Shown: positions 23,653-35,860, numbered from the stretch's first letter. The stretch is 64,000 nucleotides of DNA from Sclerotinia nivalis (GCA_029531795.1 JAPEIS010000009.1:372001-436000); one strand, 5' to 3'. The notes: a model not told the origin generated them from the letters alone. Program-made: numbers and translations.

Positions 23653-24614
23653 AGGGGAAAGTGAAGGGTGGAGGATCGGGAGTGCAGAGTATAAACTGTA
23701 GGATAGGGTTGAGCGTGGGTATTTAGTAATGCGAAGGTTGGGGTTGAAATTAAGGTTGAGGGTATAGGATACAGCGTGATTTTGATTATACTAGGCTGTG
23801 GAAATGGAAGTAATACTTGAAATGGATAGGCACGAGGGGTTTGTTCAGTTGTTTCTAGCGACTTTATTATTTGCTCTACATGTTGAGTTGAAATTCAGAG
23901 GTATATACTTATATAAAAGCCTGGGTATAAGGTCTCGGGGAGAGGAGAGGGGGAAAGGTGTTTCGAGTCGGGTAGACAAGCAGATGAGGAGATAGAGAAA
24001 TGAGGGTAATAAAGGTTATTGTCGGGATCATGGTCATATGATCATGAAGAAAACTGTAGTTAAATTATATGATCGTATTAGATTATGTGATTATAAGGGA
24101 CGGTACGAGTTTCTTCAATATGTATTTAAGGAGTTCGTTCTTTTAATATAGAATAGTAACAATTAAGAATAAGGTTTATCAAATAGACTAAAGTACTTTA
24201 TATTTTGAACCTTACCATTTGATACCAACAGTTATATAGAAGATAAGGAGACAAGGAATGATGAAAGTCAAGTGAATTTGAAATTGGTAATTGGTAAGTG
24301 AATATAATTAAGTATATTAAATACGTTAAGTTAGATTTAATAAGATGATTATAGTTGTAGTGAATGAATGAACATTGGACGCGGGTGAATGTTGAATGGT
24401 GAATAAAATTACTCTCTCGTATATTCAAACTAATATCCAGAAAGTACTATATATTAGCAAGCGAGGGACTCAATGAGTAAATTATTGTAATGATGAAATG
24501 ACTCGGGTGAAATAATGAAAAGATGGTGGAAAAGTAAGACGGTAGGAAGATGATAAGAAGCTAGAAGGACAAGATATGAGATTCAGATGGAAAGTTCAGG
24601 GCGAAATGAGGGTT

Positions 24615-24925
24615 ATGTGTATATTAGTGTGAGAAAGTTGGATTGCTAGGGCCACATACGTAGCTAGTTCATGGGCATTAGATTATATAATCCTTCGTAG
24701 TTAAATATAAGAAGAAGGCTTTGCTTTCCTTTCTAGAATAATCAATCGTTTTCATTAATCTTTTTGTATACCTATTGTATACAACCCCAACTCATTGTTA
24801 TTTACATTAGTTCTACTATTCGAAGTTTATACAATGTAGTCTGATCAGTTCGTATCCTATTCCCCCTCGCAACGTGCTATCGGGACGCACGTATCTCGAC
24901 CTACCTCTTTCACATTAGGAAGAGG
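24615..24925 (+). mobile_element. Decayed retroelement-like fragment, copy A
   Basis: About 300 bp align in inverted orientation with 29010-29330. Shared blocks include GTGTGAGAAAGTTGGATT, AATCAATCG and ACCTCTTTCACA/T. Differences are mainly C/T and G/A transitions, with copy B more AT-rich. No coding frame. An LTR or other non-coding part of a retroelement is the most likely identity. Confidence 0.6.
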
Positions 24926-25935
24926 AAGGTAGTGAGATGGTCGTCGAAATTTTTAGGACACTTTACTCATCAAGTAATAATCTAATTTGAAAGTTAGTTG
25001 TAAAATTCTTGGTCTTTTAGCAAGGCCGGTAGCTTTGAATTATAAATGTTGTTATATAGATTCCAGTTAACAGAACCTAGCATGTGCGTTTTGTTTTCGT
25101 ATATATATCGTAGATGTATTGCTCATTTTAGCCATCTATACCAGACTTTGGGCATGTATTTCCGTCTGGGATAACTCTTACATTATATTGTTTCTCTCAT
25201 CTTGTTCGACATCTCCGATCCGCAAATTCTATATTGTACTGTCTGTATCAAACTTCTAGCAGTTTTCGTGGTAAGTTTCTATTGTACTGGTCTGTTCTCA
25301 TCTGGATAGCTGTTTATAGACGCATAGTGTTTTTGTGTCTTTTGATGCGACTACTACCTATCCAGCTTTTTATTTTCCGGGCATTTGAAAGATTGACTTT
25401 AGATCAAAGTCAACATGACTCTCTTGTTCAACAGTCTTCTAGACTTCCTTGGAGTTCCATCAATTACGAATATTCAGATCAAAAGTATATGCACATTCCA
25501 TATATCCAAATCACAATAGATGCAATATACAAATTGTAGGAAGATATTTATTTGGAGCTACCCTTCATGCAAATATTCTGAAGCTCCGTGTCAGAATATT
25601 ATGATGAGTGCCTAAAGCTATAGAATGTCCCTCTTCCTAAAAGTCATACATATCCCGAAAACACCAAATTCATTGCAATAAAAGTCAACATGAGTTCCTC
25701 TGCACGCTAACCGAAAAATGTCTAGAAACTCCCTGCTCGAAACCTGTCGCTCAAAATATCCATGATCGTACCAAACATTGAAATTGTCCCTTTTTTTCAA
25801 AATGCTTGAACCGTCGATTCGTATGTCGGATAGAAAGTGTATGTCGGAATATAAACCATGGTATTGAGATCTCGATCAGAAAATGCGTAGATGAACGATC
25901 ATTTTGCCAACGCCGGGGGAGCTCGTAGCTTACAC

Positions 25936-26278
25936 TTAATTTATTCTGGCTCTGCCCTTAGCTCTATACAGTAGTTAGCATATCTCTATCATATCCCAAA
26001 GGATGTATAACTTACTCTCCCAACTTATACTTAAGCTCCCCCATTTCGTCCTTCAATTTATTATTCTTCTCAATTTCCTTCTTCAGTTCCTTCTCCAGCT
26101 GTGACTGTCTCTCACTTGGCCAAAAATCCATAGCTAAGTTGGACGCTAAATTGAACACAAACTTTATGACAAGGTAGTAGAAGTAGCAGGTGAGAAGAAA
26201 GGCGAGGAAATTGGCCGTATCAGATGCCAATTTTTGGTCTGTGGGATTGGAAGATTTGGCTGTTGGAAGATCAGACAT
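25936..26278 (-). CDS. Small single-TM protein with C-terminal coiled coil (paralogue 1)
   Basis: The ATG at 26276-26278 starts MSDLPTAKSSNPTDQKLA. The first exon runs 26278-26016; an intron 26015-25964 (GTAAGT, GCTAAC branch-like site, TATAG) leads to a 28-nt last exon 25963-25936, giving 96 residues. Without splicing the frame would stop two bases after GGAGA, so the unspliced form differs only at the very end. The protein has one membrane segment (about residues 22-44, rich in Phe, Leu and Tyr) and then a strongly charged coiled coil with a QLEKELKKEIEKNNKLKDEM core. No known family is recognised. The gene about 1.6 kb upstream has the same plan (short head, TM, charged coil, phase-2 intron near the end). 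Expression is unproven. Confidence 0.55.
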
Positions 26279-26689
26279 GTTGATGAATGAATAGAATTGG
26301 TTTGATGATGTAATAATGGTAGTCTCTTTGAAAATCAAGTTTGGGGAGATGGAATGTTGTTGGAGATAGATGCTAGGAAGTTGTAGTGTGGAAGATAATT
26401 TAATGTTGTAAATCATGGAAGAATGGAGGCTTTTAAGTACTTGAATCTCAGTCCTTGAATCTCGCTTAATTGATGTTATTCTCATGTGTTCGTCTCCGGT
26501 GTTTACGGTTATATTGAAATGGCTGTAGTGAACATCTGAATACTGTTTCAGACAAGGCGTGAACATTTGATTGAATTACTAGTGCTCTTTCATTACCGTA
26601 TTTGGGGTTCTAGAGAAATATATTTGAATTTATATACCGGTTGGATAATTTTTCCAGTGAACACATCATTGAATTTGTGAAGAGACATA

Positions 26690-27209
26690 AGAGTTCTGGA
26701 ATCTACTCACCGCACACCATTCGAATTCGTGACAGAATCCCTACAAAAATCATATTTTCTCATATAAAATTAAATATCAAATAACTTTTTCATTATCCAA
26801 TAGAATCGATTGAAATTTCAGAATATAATAATTAATTATAAAAAGATTTCAGAAAATTATACATTTTATTTTTAATAATTTTTGATTGAAAATTACAAGT
26901 ATTTAAAGTTGAAAATTTTCAAAATTTTCATTGTGTAATGGTTTTTTCATATTTTCCCTATATAAAATAAGCGATTTTTTTTGAACTTTTTCATTTCTTT
27001 GATTTCGAATATATATAATTTCAAAACAAAAATAAATAAAAATATTTTATTTAATTTTTAATAAGTCTTGATTAATTATCTTTTTATAAATACAGAATTT
27101 AATAAATTATCTTAATATTTCATATATATAATAAAGATCTAAAAAGGTGAAAAATCGTCATTTTTGGTGTGATTTCGCTTAGTGTGCCGTGAGTCCGGTC
27201 CAGAACTCT
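26690..27209. mobile_element. TA-flanked MITE, copy 1
   Basis: A 520-bp AT-rich element bounded by inverted ends: AGAGTTCTGGAATCTACTCA on the left, and on the right the complement of AGAGTTCTGGACCGGACTCA. Terminal similarity covers about 30 bp. It is flanked on both sides by TA (26688-26689 and 27210-27211), the target duplication of Tc1/mariner elements. It has no transposase frame. A nearly identical copy lies at 52587-53105. It sits between the two small TM-protein genes. Confidence 0.85.
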
Positions 27210-27838
27210 TACAATAATTCCCCAATAATCAGGATTACGGTGCAATCATGAAAGACTTTTGATTTGTCAATCTATTTTATATAATAAAATTATTTAAATC
27301 GATATGATACAGTATTCCATCTACTAGCTAGCTAGATTAGTCAACCAGAGACCTTACATAGATTCTCTGGCTTGTATAAAGTTTCTGAGTTATCACATTA
27401 TCAATAAACCTTTTTTTACTTGAATACGAACAATATTATTTAAATAAATGAAGCGTCCTTGATAATTTATAACTTGTAAATATTGAAAGTCTTTACATCT
27501 GGTCTGCCACTTTCCTTATTGGACGGACATAGCATGATGTATCCTCCTAGAACACCTGAATCAATTTCTGACCCCATGATTTTGCAACTCAAATAAATAC
27601 CCAAATATCCATAATCACCAGTGGACCCATTGTTCTCTTGTCCAGTCGAAGATTTCCTCGTCGCTATACCTTATTCATTTTATGAGCGATGATGAACTTC
27701 AGATTGCCTCTAATGCCAAAATTTCTAAAGCATCGACTCAAACCGTAAGACTCGACTCACAACGCCGGATTTCAGGAAGAGAAAATCAAAAACAGAAAGC
27801 TCCGTTTCGGCCGTAAAAATTTCGGGGAAAAAATCGGT
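27210..27838. other. Intergenic spacer
   Basis: AT-rich, contains a short CTAGCTAGCTAG run near 27325; no gene seen. Confidence 0.4.
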
Positions 27839-28200
27839 TCAAGAAGGAGAATCTGCAGGGGCTGCGAAGACCAATCTATTCATCTCATGCTCCCATTGAT
27901 CCCTTAAGCATATATTAGTACATAAAATCTGAATTTGAAGTGTAGAATGCCAGTTTACCTTTCAAGACGAACTCCTTCCAATTTTAAATTCAGCTCTGTT
28001 AATTTGACGAACAGTTCCATCTCCGTCTTTTTGTCCTCTGATAATCTCTGCTCTCTCTCCTTCTTTCCAGGGCCCATATCAAAAGCATGGAACATGATGG
28101 AAATTATTATGAAAAAGATACAAATCACTACAAGGTTTATCGAGATCACATCGGAAACGTAATCCCAATCGCTGAGTCGTTGTAGTTTTGACAGTGCCAT
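27839..28200 (-). CDS. Small single-TM protein with C-terminal coiled coil (paralogue 2)
   Basis: ATG at 28198-28200. Exon 1 is 28200-27959, intron 27958-27903 (GTAAAC, TACTAAT branch site, TTAAG), exon 2 is 27902-27839, giving 101 residues. The head MALSKLQRLSDWDYVSD is followed by one membrane segment (about 19-42, Ile/Phe/Val-rich) and a charged helix rich in Glu, Lys and Arg (GPGKKEREQRLSEDKKTEM onwards). After the splice it ends DQWEHEMNRLVFAAPADSPS. Topology and intron phase match the gene at 25936-26278, suggesting an old tandem duplication, although identity is low. No function can be assigned. The good branch site supports a real gene. Confidence 0.55.
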
Positions 28201-29950
28201 CTTGGTAAAATAAGTTGGTAGCGGTGATGTGATGATCGTGATCGTGAATGAGGAGGATGGTTGGTAATGTTAAAGGTGGTGGAGGTAGTGAGATGTGGTT
28301 GAAGATCTCTTGAGAAATACTTTTGGGGTGGTCGACAAAGATACTTATAGTTGAGATTAATGGGATTTTATACTGATGTCGTAAGATTTTAAGATCATCC
28401 ACATGATGGTAAACTACTACGGCTAGGTTATGAGCTATCTCTCACTTATTAGAGAAAATTGAATAATTCACTGGTAATAATACATGACCCACTTCCAAAG
28501 AAATTTAAGTCTTGATTGGACATTCAATTGAGGGTAGATTTAGATTTCAATCACTATACAGGTAGTATACTGCGAATAGAGATAGGGGCCTTATGTAAAG
28601 CAGGGCTAGATTATAGAAAAGTATAATAAGAGTTGACTTTAGTATTATATACTTTATTTTTTAAAGAAAGCTTAATCATATTATAGAATCAATTAATGCA
28701 ATTAGATCTTTTTGAAGTTATTTCGAAATTTATTATTTACAAAATGATAAATAACCTTTCTTAATTAAAGGTAAGGAAAGATAATGTCACGGGTTCGTAA
28801 CCCGTTCCTAGCTAGTCTGCATGGATGCCTAAGGCACCCATCCCCCATATAGTCGGCGCTCTTCCTAGCACCTTCTTCCTCCTTCGTAGAATATCATCAT
28901 ATCATAAAGCATCCTACCACCACCGTGATAGATAAATAAAATGAGTTCTTTTCAATCTGCCCAATCATATACCTCAATTGATTCGTCCCCCTCTCAAAGA
29001 ACTTATTAAAAACCTATTGTGAAAGAGGTAGATCGAGATATATATATCCCGATAATACACTACAAAAAGGAATAGGGATAGAAACTAATCAGATTATATT
29101 ATAGAAACTTCAAATAATAAAACTAATAGAATTAATAATGGATTTGGATTATATATAATAGATATAGAAAAAGATTAATGAAAAACGATTGATTATTTTG
29201 AAAGAGGAAATAAAGCCCTTTTCTTATATTTAATTACAAAGAATTATATGATCTAATGTCTATAAACTAGCTATATATATAACTCAAGTAATCCAACTTT
29301 CTCACACTATAAATAATAAAGAGAACTAGATTATTATATATTGTAAAGCGATTCCTATCATTATGCTTTATATAATTACATTTTGTATATCTCTAGTTGC
29401 GAAGTTGAATGTAGTCTATTCGTCCCTTAGAGGAATAGCCGAGAACTGCAGAGAAAAGTAGCTAGAGGACATTAGAGGAGGACTAGTATTGGTTTATGAT
29501 TACTTATATTCTTCTGACATTGGTTCATAGGATAATTTCAGGATATCATATAAGATTTATCTTTTATTTGGTAAGATAGATATAAATCTTGAACTCTAAG
29601 AGGTTTGAAATGTATCCGTCCATATATTTCTTCAGAGAAACATGCATGCTGCCGAGGGACCCAAATCATCGCTATCTCCCTCAGTCATCCACCCCAAAAT
29701 ATAATTCCAAAAGATCCATAATCACTGCCATATCAGTTTGCATTCATCCACGCCTTGCCAAAACACCAACCTATACTAGTCAAATTTGGAAACAGTACAT
29801 CGAAGATAGAAAGTTTGGTCGTGAAATAATTCGGAGGAAGAATTTTTAACGATGAGATCTTCGATGGGCACTTGTTTTCTTTGGAGGTACCTGCCCTCTT
29901 GTTTCCGCGTTAATATATGACTTTTTCTATGTTGAGGCAATGGATTTATC
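28201..29950. other. AT-rich spacer with retroelement remnant
   Basis: Upstream region of paralogue 2, then AT-rich DNA. A block at 28786-28850 starts TGTCACGGGTTCGTAACCCG, an inverted-repeat start like that of some fungal LTRs, and is followed by copy B. No gene seen. Confidence 0.45.
29010..29330 (-). mobile_element. Decayed retroelement-like fragment, copy B
   Basis: Reverse complement aligns with 24615-24925 over about 300 bp. Relative to copy A most changes are C to T or G to A, consistent with repeat-induced point mutation. The flanking 28786 TGTCACGG end may be the true element terminus. Confidence 0.6.
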
Positions 29951-30322
29951 TTACTCCTTCAAATCCTCCAATAGTTCTTTGAAATACTTGGCTCTCGAGC
30001 GTGGGTCCATAGGCTTGTTACTGTCCAAGTGTTCATAATCCTCCTGACCTTCCTCATAAACCTCTTTCCATTTGGGTAATTGTGCCGGAGGACCAATCGT
30101 GTTAGGGTGTTCACGATAGAACTCCATCAACAAGTGTGGTGAGGTCTTGAAGTTGGAAATTGGGTACCATTCTGGATCTTCGTCATGGCCTACCCAAGCT
30201 GCTCTAACGTATAAACTCTTCCATTTCTTCTTGATGGCAAGAATTTCCTTTACCTCCCATTCTTCATTCTTGTCATCTTTGGTTGATGCTCGGCTATGCA
30301 AAACTTTGTTTTGAGCTTCCAT
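29951..30322 (-). CDS. Stand-alone chromodomain-like small protein
   Basis: Intronless frame of 123 residues from the ATG at 30320-30322. Residues about 21-70 read as a chromodomain: EWEVKEILAIKKKWKSLYV (first strand), then VRAAWVGHDEDPEWYPISNF (the W-x-G-(Y/H)-x-E-x-x-W-x-P core), then a closing helix LLMEFYREHPNTIGPPAQLP. The rest is charged and ends KYFKELLEDLKE. Chromodomains bind methylated histone tails, and close relatives sit at the C-terminus of fungal gypsy-type integrases. Here there is no integrase or HP1 shadow domain. A domesticated retroelement chromodomain or a small HP1-like adaptor are both possible. One canonical aromatic-cage position is uncertain by eye. Confidence 0.75.
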   Translation of the reverse strand: MEAQNKVLHSRASTKDDKNEEWEVKEILAIKKKWKSLYVRAAWVGHDEDPEWYPISNFKTSPHLLMEFYREHPNTIGPPAQLPKWKEVYEEGQEDYEHLDSNKPMDPRSRAKYFKELLEDLKE

Positions 30323-31946
30323 GGTGGGATTTTCGAATGATTTTGTTATGGACGATGTGGTGATATGATGGCGCGATAGGGAAATGGTTTTGGACTGAAG
30401 GAATATCTTTGAGGGAGTTTCTGAAGGTGAGAGATATCGTTTGAGGGCAGTTGAGAGAAATTTGTGGGTATTGAGAGGAGGTGATCGTCTTTGAGGCTTG
30501 GCAGTTAGAAGTGGTCGTGGATTTGGATTAACTTTGCAGAAGCTTTTATGTGAAAGATTAAGATTGAGCTTGTGCCTTTATGCCGCTAGTACTCTCTCTT
30601 TTTAATTGAATAAAGGTATGTTTGTTATTTGTGGCATTTTCCATCCTAGTGAATTAGTCGTATCTTTATTCTTTTCAGCTTCATTCACTTAATAACTCCA
30701 GATTATCATACAAGGTTGATTTGCTGGTTTGTTAGTAATTGCTCATCTAAAAGCAGATGAGTGAATGAAATCTTTTCAAGTGGATAATTTAACTTCGATG
30801 AAAATATATCGGATAATAACTATTAGATATTAGTGAATCTGCCAGAAAATCATACATTTATCCCCCTTCCAGGAGATACTCTAAATTCAACAAATAGATT
30901 ACATTCATGGAAGTAAGTTAATGGCCCTTATGATCATCAACATCAAATTGAATAATGAATTAGTCAAAAAGAAATAAGGAGAATGCAGGAGCGTGATCTT
31001 AAGATCTGATAATGCTTTGATCGACCAACCACAAAAGTCTCATAAATTCTATATCTTCAAGCTGTATATCCATCCAAGCACAAGGAAAACCATCTAATCA
31101 TCTTATATGTTATCCTCCTTGGTATTGCTGATGTTTGGTGAGTAAAAGAGTTGTGTAATATAACTTGATGGTTAAAGAATCAATAAATAATGTGTATAAA
31201 ATGGTGTATTTCTACTTTCAATAGCATCTCAGTTTCATACAGATCCATCGCATTCATTTAAGCAAGTTTTCGGCTTGTTCAATCTTACATATGTAATAGA
31301 AAATAACCCCAGTGAAGCCTAGAGCACCTGATGCTATGATGCTTGAAACTGAGGTTTATAAAATGGTTTCTGTAGAGATCTGAGTCGAGAGGATAGCAAT
31401 TATTGCTTGACTCGAGAGAGAAACTGAAATGTCTCACAAATAAACACATGATGCATATGAAGCTCGAAATAATTACGACATGGCCTTGGACTTCTCCCAG
31501 TTGGAGAAGAAAGACACTTTTTGCACAGAAATAAATTATCAAACAATCTCTTTTAATATCTCAAAACTCTTGAACTTTTAAAACAGCTGTGGGAAGAAAA
31601 AATTGCTTCTAGTGTGCCGACACCTTATCCCCCTCAGATAACTCCACACAACAACTAGAAGGCCCTCCAAAAAGAACAAAATATATAACAAATTGAGAAA
31701 AGTGGAATCCCGAAAATTTTAACCATTTCGCTTGACTTATGCTTGCCAGCATCTCGTCAAATACAGACATGGTCACCATCCCTCGATAACTTCACAGCCT
31801 GTGCTGCGAACCAAACCAACTAGACGTTACAACCAAGCTCAACACATTGCAGCCAAAAACCTATAGAAATACATCAGTACAATCCTCTCAATCAGACACC
31901 CCACCCAACCATCCACCAAAAACCTACATATAAATCACCCCTCCCT
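30323..31946. other. Intergenic region
   Basis: Promoter of the chromodomain gene, then 1.3 kb of AT-rich DNA with no supported gene. Confidence 0.4.
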
Positions 31947-32267
31947 CTACTTAGTATTCTTATTCACAATACTCTGCATCTCCGCCACCTCATCATTCGC
32001 GACGCCCTTCGAAGCAGCCGCACTCGCATTCTTCACCGTAACCAAATTCCGCAGCTCACTCTTCGTAGCGATGTATTTGCCGCTAGACCATGTTCCCATG
32101 TGTTTAACGATGTTGTCTCCAATTGCATCGTCGATCGTTCCGGCGTTTTTCGATACAAAGGTTGCGGCTTTTCCGCCTTGGTATTTGGCGCTGTAGTTTA
32201 GGCGGATGGCGAGGGTTTCGGTGGCGAGGAGGAGGAGGCAAAGGAAGAGGAGTTTTGGGGTGTACAT
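31947..32267 (-). CDS. Small secreted protein
   Basis: Intronless, 106 residues. MYTPKLLFLCLLLLATETLA is a clear signal peptide, with predicted cleavage after about residue 20. The mature part of about 86 residues is basic, rich in Ala, Asn, Lys and Ser, and has no cysteine. It starts IRLNYSAKYQGGKAATFVSK and ends VNKNTK. It is more GC-rich than its surroundings. No family is recognised. A secreted effector or surface protein is possible, but the absence of cysteines sets it apart from most small effectors. Confidence 0.7.
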   Translation of the reverse strand: MYTPKLLFLCLLLLATETLAIRLNYSAKYQGGKAATFVSKNAGTIDDAIGDNIVKHMGTWSSGKYIATKSELRNLVTVKNASAAASKGVANDEVAEMQSIVNKNTK

Positions 32268-33972
32268 TTTTGGGGTGGTTCTGGGTGAGAGTGATTGGTG
32301 ATGAACGGGTGGGTTGAGTTTAAAGTTGCTTGAAGTCTTGTTGAAGTGATATGGATGTTGTTATGAGCGTTGATAATGAACGTGGTCAATGAGTGATGGT
32401 GTGAGTGTGGTGTAGAAATTTTCCACATTGGATCATTGAAAGGCTCTTATATCCTCATACTTTTTCTCCGTCCATGCCATGTTCTACAATGAGCCCTTAA
32501 TGCAATTCCTACATTTTCTTTCTCAGCAGGAAGCAATCCTTTACACTACTGTACTCGATTTTTGGAACCCGAATAATCTGTGTATACGTGAAAATCATGC
32601 AAGTTGAGTGTAATCTTAGTCCTTCATAATGCTCAGGCCATTGACAGGAACTGAGAGAATTAGACAGAGTAAATAAACGTTGCATTGAAGGATCGTTTGA
32701 GATGAGATATCTTGAGACCCGGTATTGCATGTATGTACTCCATACATTATTCTCTTCATTATCCTATTGATGAAAGACCAACAACGACCCATCCCAAGCT
32801 CACTTGATCAGGTTATTTACGGAATGCATTGCTCAAGTCTGGAATGTAATCCCTACTAGACTTTCGGAAATAACTTATTATGGGGATACGGTCCGCAATG
32901 TCGATTAGGTTATAGCAATAAATAATGAGGTCAAGACTTCTCCTTCAACCACAAGCGGAACCTAAATTCTATCCGAAGTAACCTTAATTTCAGCCCCTTG
33001 TCTAACGAGCTGTCAGATCAGACGTCCCTGCTTCTCCACTTCTTTAAATCCTACAACTTCGGAAGGATTGAAGCTTAACTGAGCAGGTAATCTATCGTTC
33101 CACAAGGTAGAAGCCGGACAGTATTTGCTCCTCATCCTACGTTTCAAAGCTCACTAGAGCTGAGTGCTTCGTGAATTTCATTACATTATAATGGAATAAT
33201 ATTCGTGCAGCTTTCTGAAATCGAAATAAGTAACCAACGCCGACGCTTTCATGAGTTCTCGCAGATTGAGATGTCTCCCACATTGCCATGTATTCCTTTT
33301 CTATATACACTTTTTTTAACCTCTTCTCGTGAGTTAAGATTGGTGGTAAGGTTAGAAGTGCGTTCCTTCTCTGTTAAGAGACCTTATCTTACTTCAATCG
33401 CTTCAGCTTACTTAAGCTAATTTAGCCATACTCCATCCAACATAACAAAATGATACAAATACTGAATGAAATCTGACAACAAGCTCTGTTTCCGTAAATT
33501 TCCAGTTTCAGTGGGCAACCCAACCTCATTTGCCTGTAGTTTCAAATCGTCAATGGCGCAAGCGTTCCATGCCCCGCCCCCGCAAATTAGCGGAAATTAA
33601 TTAACTTTAGTTCTTAGAGGGAAGGCTCTATAAATATATATATCAACAAGCTTTGAGGAAGAGAATCCTTAAGGTTTAATCTTTCTTTAGAAATTTCAGC
33701 TGCTGCGCAGCTAGATACGAAATGTCGTCTTACTGCATGTATCCTAATATGGATTAGCGTAGGATGATGTGAGGGGGGCTGATGTCTGATGTCCATTCAC
33801 CAATCTACGCCACAATGAGACAGCAAACAGCAGAGAAATAGCCAGGATTTAAATCATTCGAAAATCAAGAAGGTAATCTTACATCGCTCATACACAACCC
33901 CACGAAGACTCTCACTACTTTCCGCATCACTCACACCAATACCAATCTACAGAAACACGATACCAAACAGCC
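32268..33972. other. Intergenic region
   Basis: 1.7 kb without a supported gene; upstream sequences of the secreted protein (-) and the 2EXR protein (+). Confidence 0.45.
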
Positions 33973-34836
33973 ATGACAACAACCACAACCACAACCACAC
34001 CTTCCACGTTTCCCCTCTTCTCAAACCTCGTTTTTGAATTACGCTGTCAAATATGGCGGGAAGCTCTCCCCTCCGAATTCTCTCCAGCTCTCTATTTCTA
34101 CAAGAAAGGATGTTGGCAACCACGAATTTTCACCGAGTCCGATCCAGGATACTGCGACGAAGTGAGCGAAAATTACAGCTCCGAAGATCTGAACCGGAAT
34201 TTCGAATTTCGTTTCAATCTGCTGGATAAGATTCAATTCCAAACACCTCTCATGTTTGTGAATCACGAGGCTCGGGATATCGTCCTTTCGTGGGCTCGTA
34301 CTGTTGGGCTTGAAATATGTGGGGGAACCTTAACTCCGCGTCTTGCTCTGCCTTTCAATCCGGCTCGTGATATACTTTATGTACCGCTCGAACAATGGGA
34401 TGAGTTTTATGTTGAGCCATATGATCGATCTTTTGAAGAGGATATGATTGATATTAGCCATGGTACATTCAGTGAAGTTACGCGTCTGGCTGTACCGGAA
34501 GAATTGTTTGATAAGGATATCAACGCCTTGGAAGAGTTGTCTAGGTACTACTATAGTATCGAAGTATTATACATCATCATCGATACGCCAGCGGAATTGA
34601 GGTCGGTGGATAATGGAATGCATGTACAATCGCGATGGGAGTGTAGAAAATTTCCAAATTGGGCGTACATCTGGAACGATGAGGAGCAGATCTTTAAAGC
34701 TAGTGACGAGAGAATTCTTGGGTGTGGGTTTCCTGAAGAGATGATTTCGAAGGTTTGCGAAAGGTTAGGGGAGGAGATTATTTCGGAATCAGGCTCGATT
34801 CGTGAGGTTCAACCTGTCTTTGTTGTTAAGGGATAA
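33973..34836 (+). CDS. 2EXR-domain protein
   Basis: Intronless, 287 residues. After a Thr run, FPLFSNLVFELRCQIWREAL matches the signature F-x-x-L-P-x-E-L-R-x-x-I-W-x-x-A-L-P of the 2EXR domain (an F-box-like fold widespread in filamentous ascomycetes). MFVNHEARDIVLSWA (about residues 95-109) is the usual second conserved block, followed by NPARDILYVP. The function of these proteins is unknown; members are often numerous and lineage-expanded in Leotiomycetes. The rest is acidic and ends REVQPVFVVKG. Start chosen at the first ATG, directly after a purine-poor leader. Confidence 0.85.
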   Translation: MTTTTTTTTPSTFPLFSNLVFELRCQIWREALPSEFSPALYFYKKGCWQPRIFTESDPGYCDEVSENYSSEDLNRNFEFRFNLLDKIQFQTPLMFVNHEARDIVLSWARTVGLEICGGTLTPRLALPFNPARDILYVPLEQWDEFYVEPYDRSFEEDMIDISHGTFSEVTRLAVPEELFDKDINALEELSRYYYSIEVLYIIIDTPAELRSVDNGMHVQSRWECRKFPNWAYIWNDEEQIFKASDERILGCGFPEEMISKVCERLGEEIISESGSIREVQPVFVVKG

Positions 34837-35860
34837 AAAGTGTATTTCAACGATACCCCATACCTATTTTCACAAGGATTTCCATTTACGGTCGTTTTAA
34901 TAGATGTCCTACGAATATTCTCATTTCCATTCTCTTCCAAAAGATCATCGCACTATTCTGCAACGTGCTCGAAATCCATGCACTTCCCTTGTATTCCCTA
35001 ACAAGGCTACCTGCTCCACACACTCAAAGCTCTATTCTCAATATCAATTTTTCTTTCATGACACATCCTCTGAACTTTGCACACGAATATATTCCAGTAT
35101 CTACCTCAAATACAACACATATCACTTTTCTCATTCACTTAAACAAATGACATGATGGGAATTCTAGCAGGTGGCCCTAATGTACCAACGATAGTACTTC
35201 ATAACATTGCAACTCTTAGCTACTCCTCACTGCATAATCATTTCAAGAAATACACAAGATAATCAGTCTACTTCTTCTCTAGATTCTTTAGATTCTCTCG
35301 AAACCTCACAATCAAGCGACGCAGACCAACCATTTCAAACGCGAAGTAAGTGCTGATAACTCTTTTTTCCTATTTAAAGAGATAAAGCTAAAACTTTCAT
35401 AACACGGTAGTCATATTATTCTGGAAGTATACAAATATTCGACCCCCATCTTCCCGATTTTCAATAACCACTTGACAACTTTTAGGAATGCTCTTAATTT
35501 CCTTCAAATATATTTATCCGATATTCTACAATGGACAGGTCAATTGATATATGCCATGTAATAATATATGTAGTAGGTTTCTGTAAGCTTTTTGGGTATT
35601 CTGATAACGAAATAAGATTGCTTTTGAGTGTAAAGAAAAGTAAAGTAATACAAAGGAGACCAAGAAAGTGAAATGTAAGATCGGGGTGATGGTTCTATTT
35701 ACATAAGAAAGGTAGCGGGTGCAACAATCGAGCTTTCGTCACTGGCAATGGCCAGCCATCAAATTCTTGACAACAAAACGTAACATCAGCAACGCCCCAA
35801 CCTAGCAAGCTAGTAACCGTAGAATGAGCCCGCTCATGGAGTTCCTAGCATTTGTTGCAT
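34837..35860. other. Convergent intergenic region
   Basis: About 1 kb with the 3' regions of the 2EXR gene and the RTA1-like gene. No gene, RNA or repeat seen. Confidence 0.45.

Larger units (their letters stand above)
21385..25935. other. AT-rich, repeat-rich, gene-poor island
   Basis: 4.5 kb with no coding frame I can support. It contains a 14-nt tandem repeat, G-rich tracts, a nested pair of inverted-repeat elements, a 14-nt minisatellite and a decayed retroelement-like fragment, each listed separately. Confidence 0.6.
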
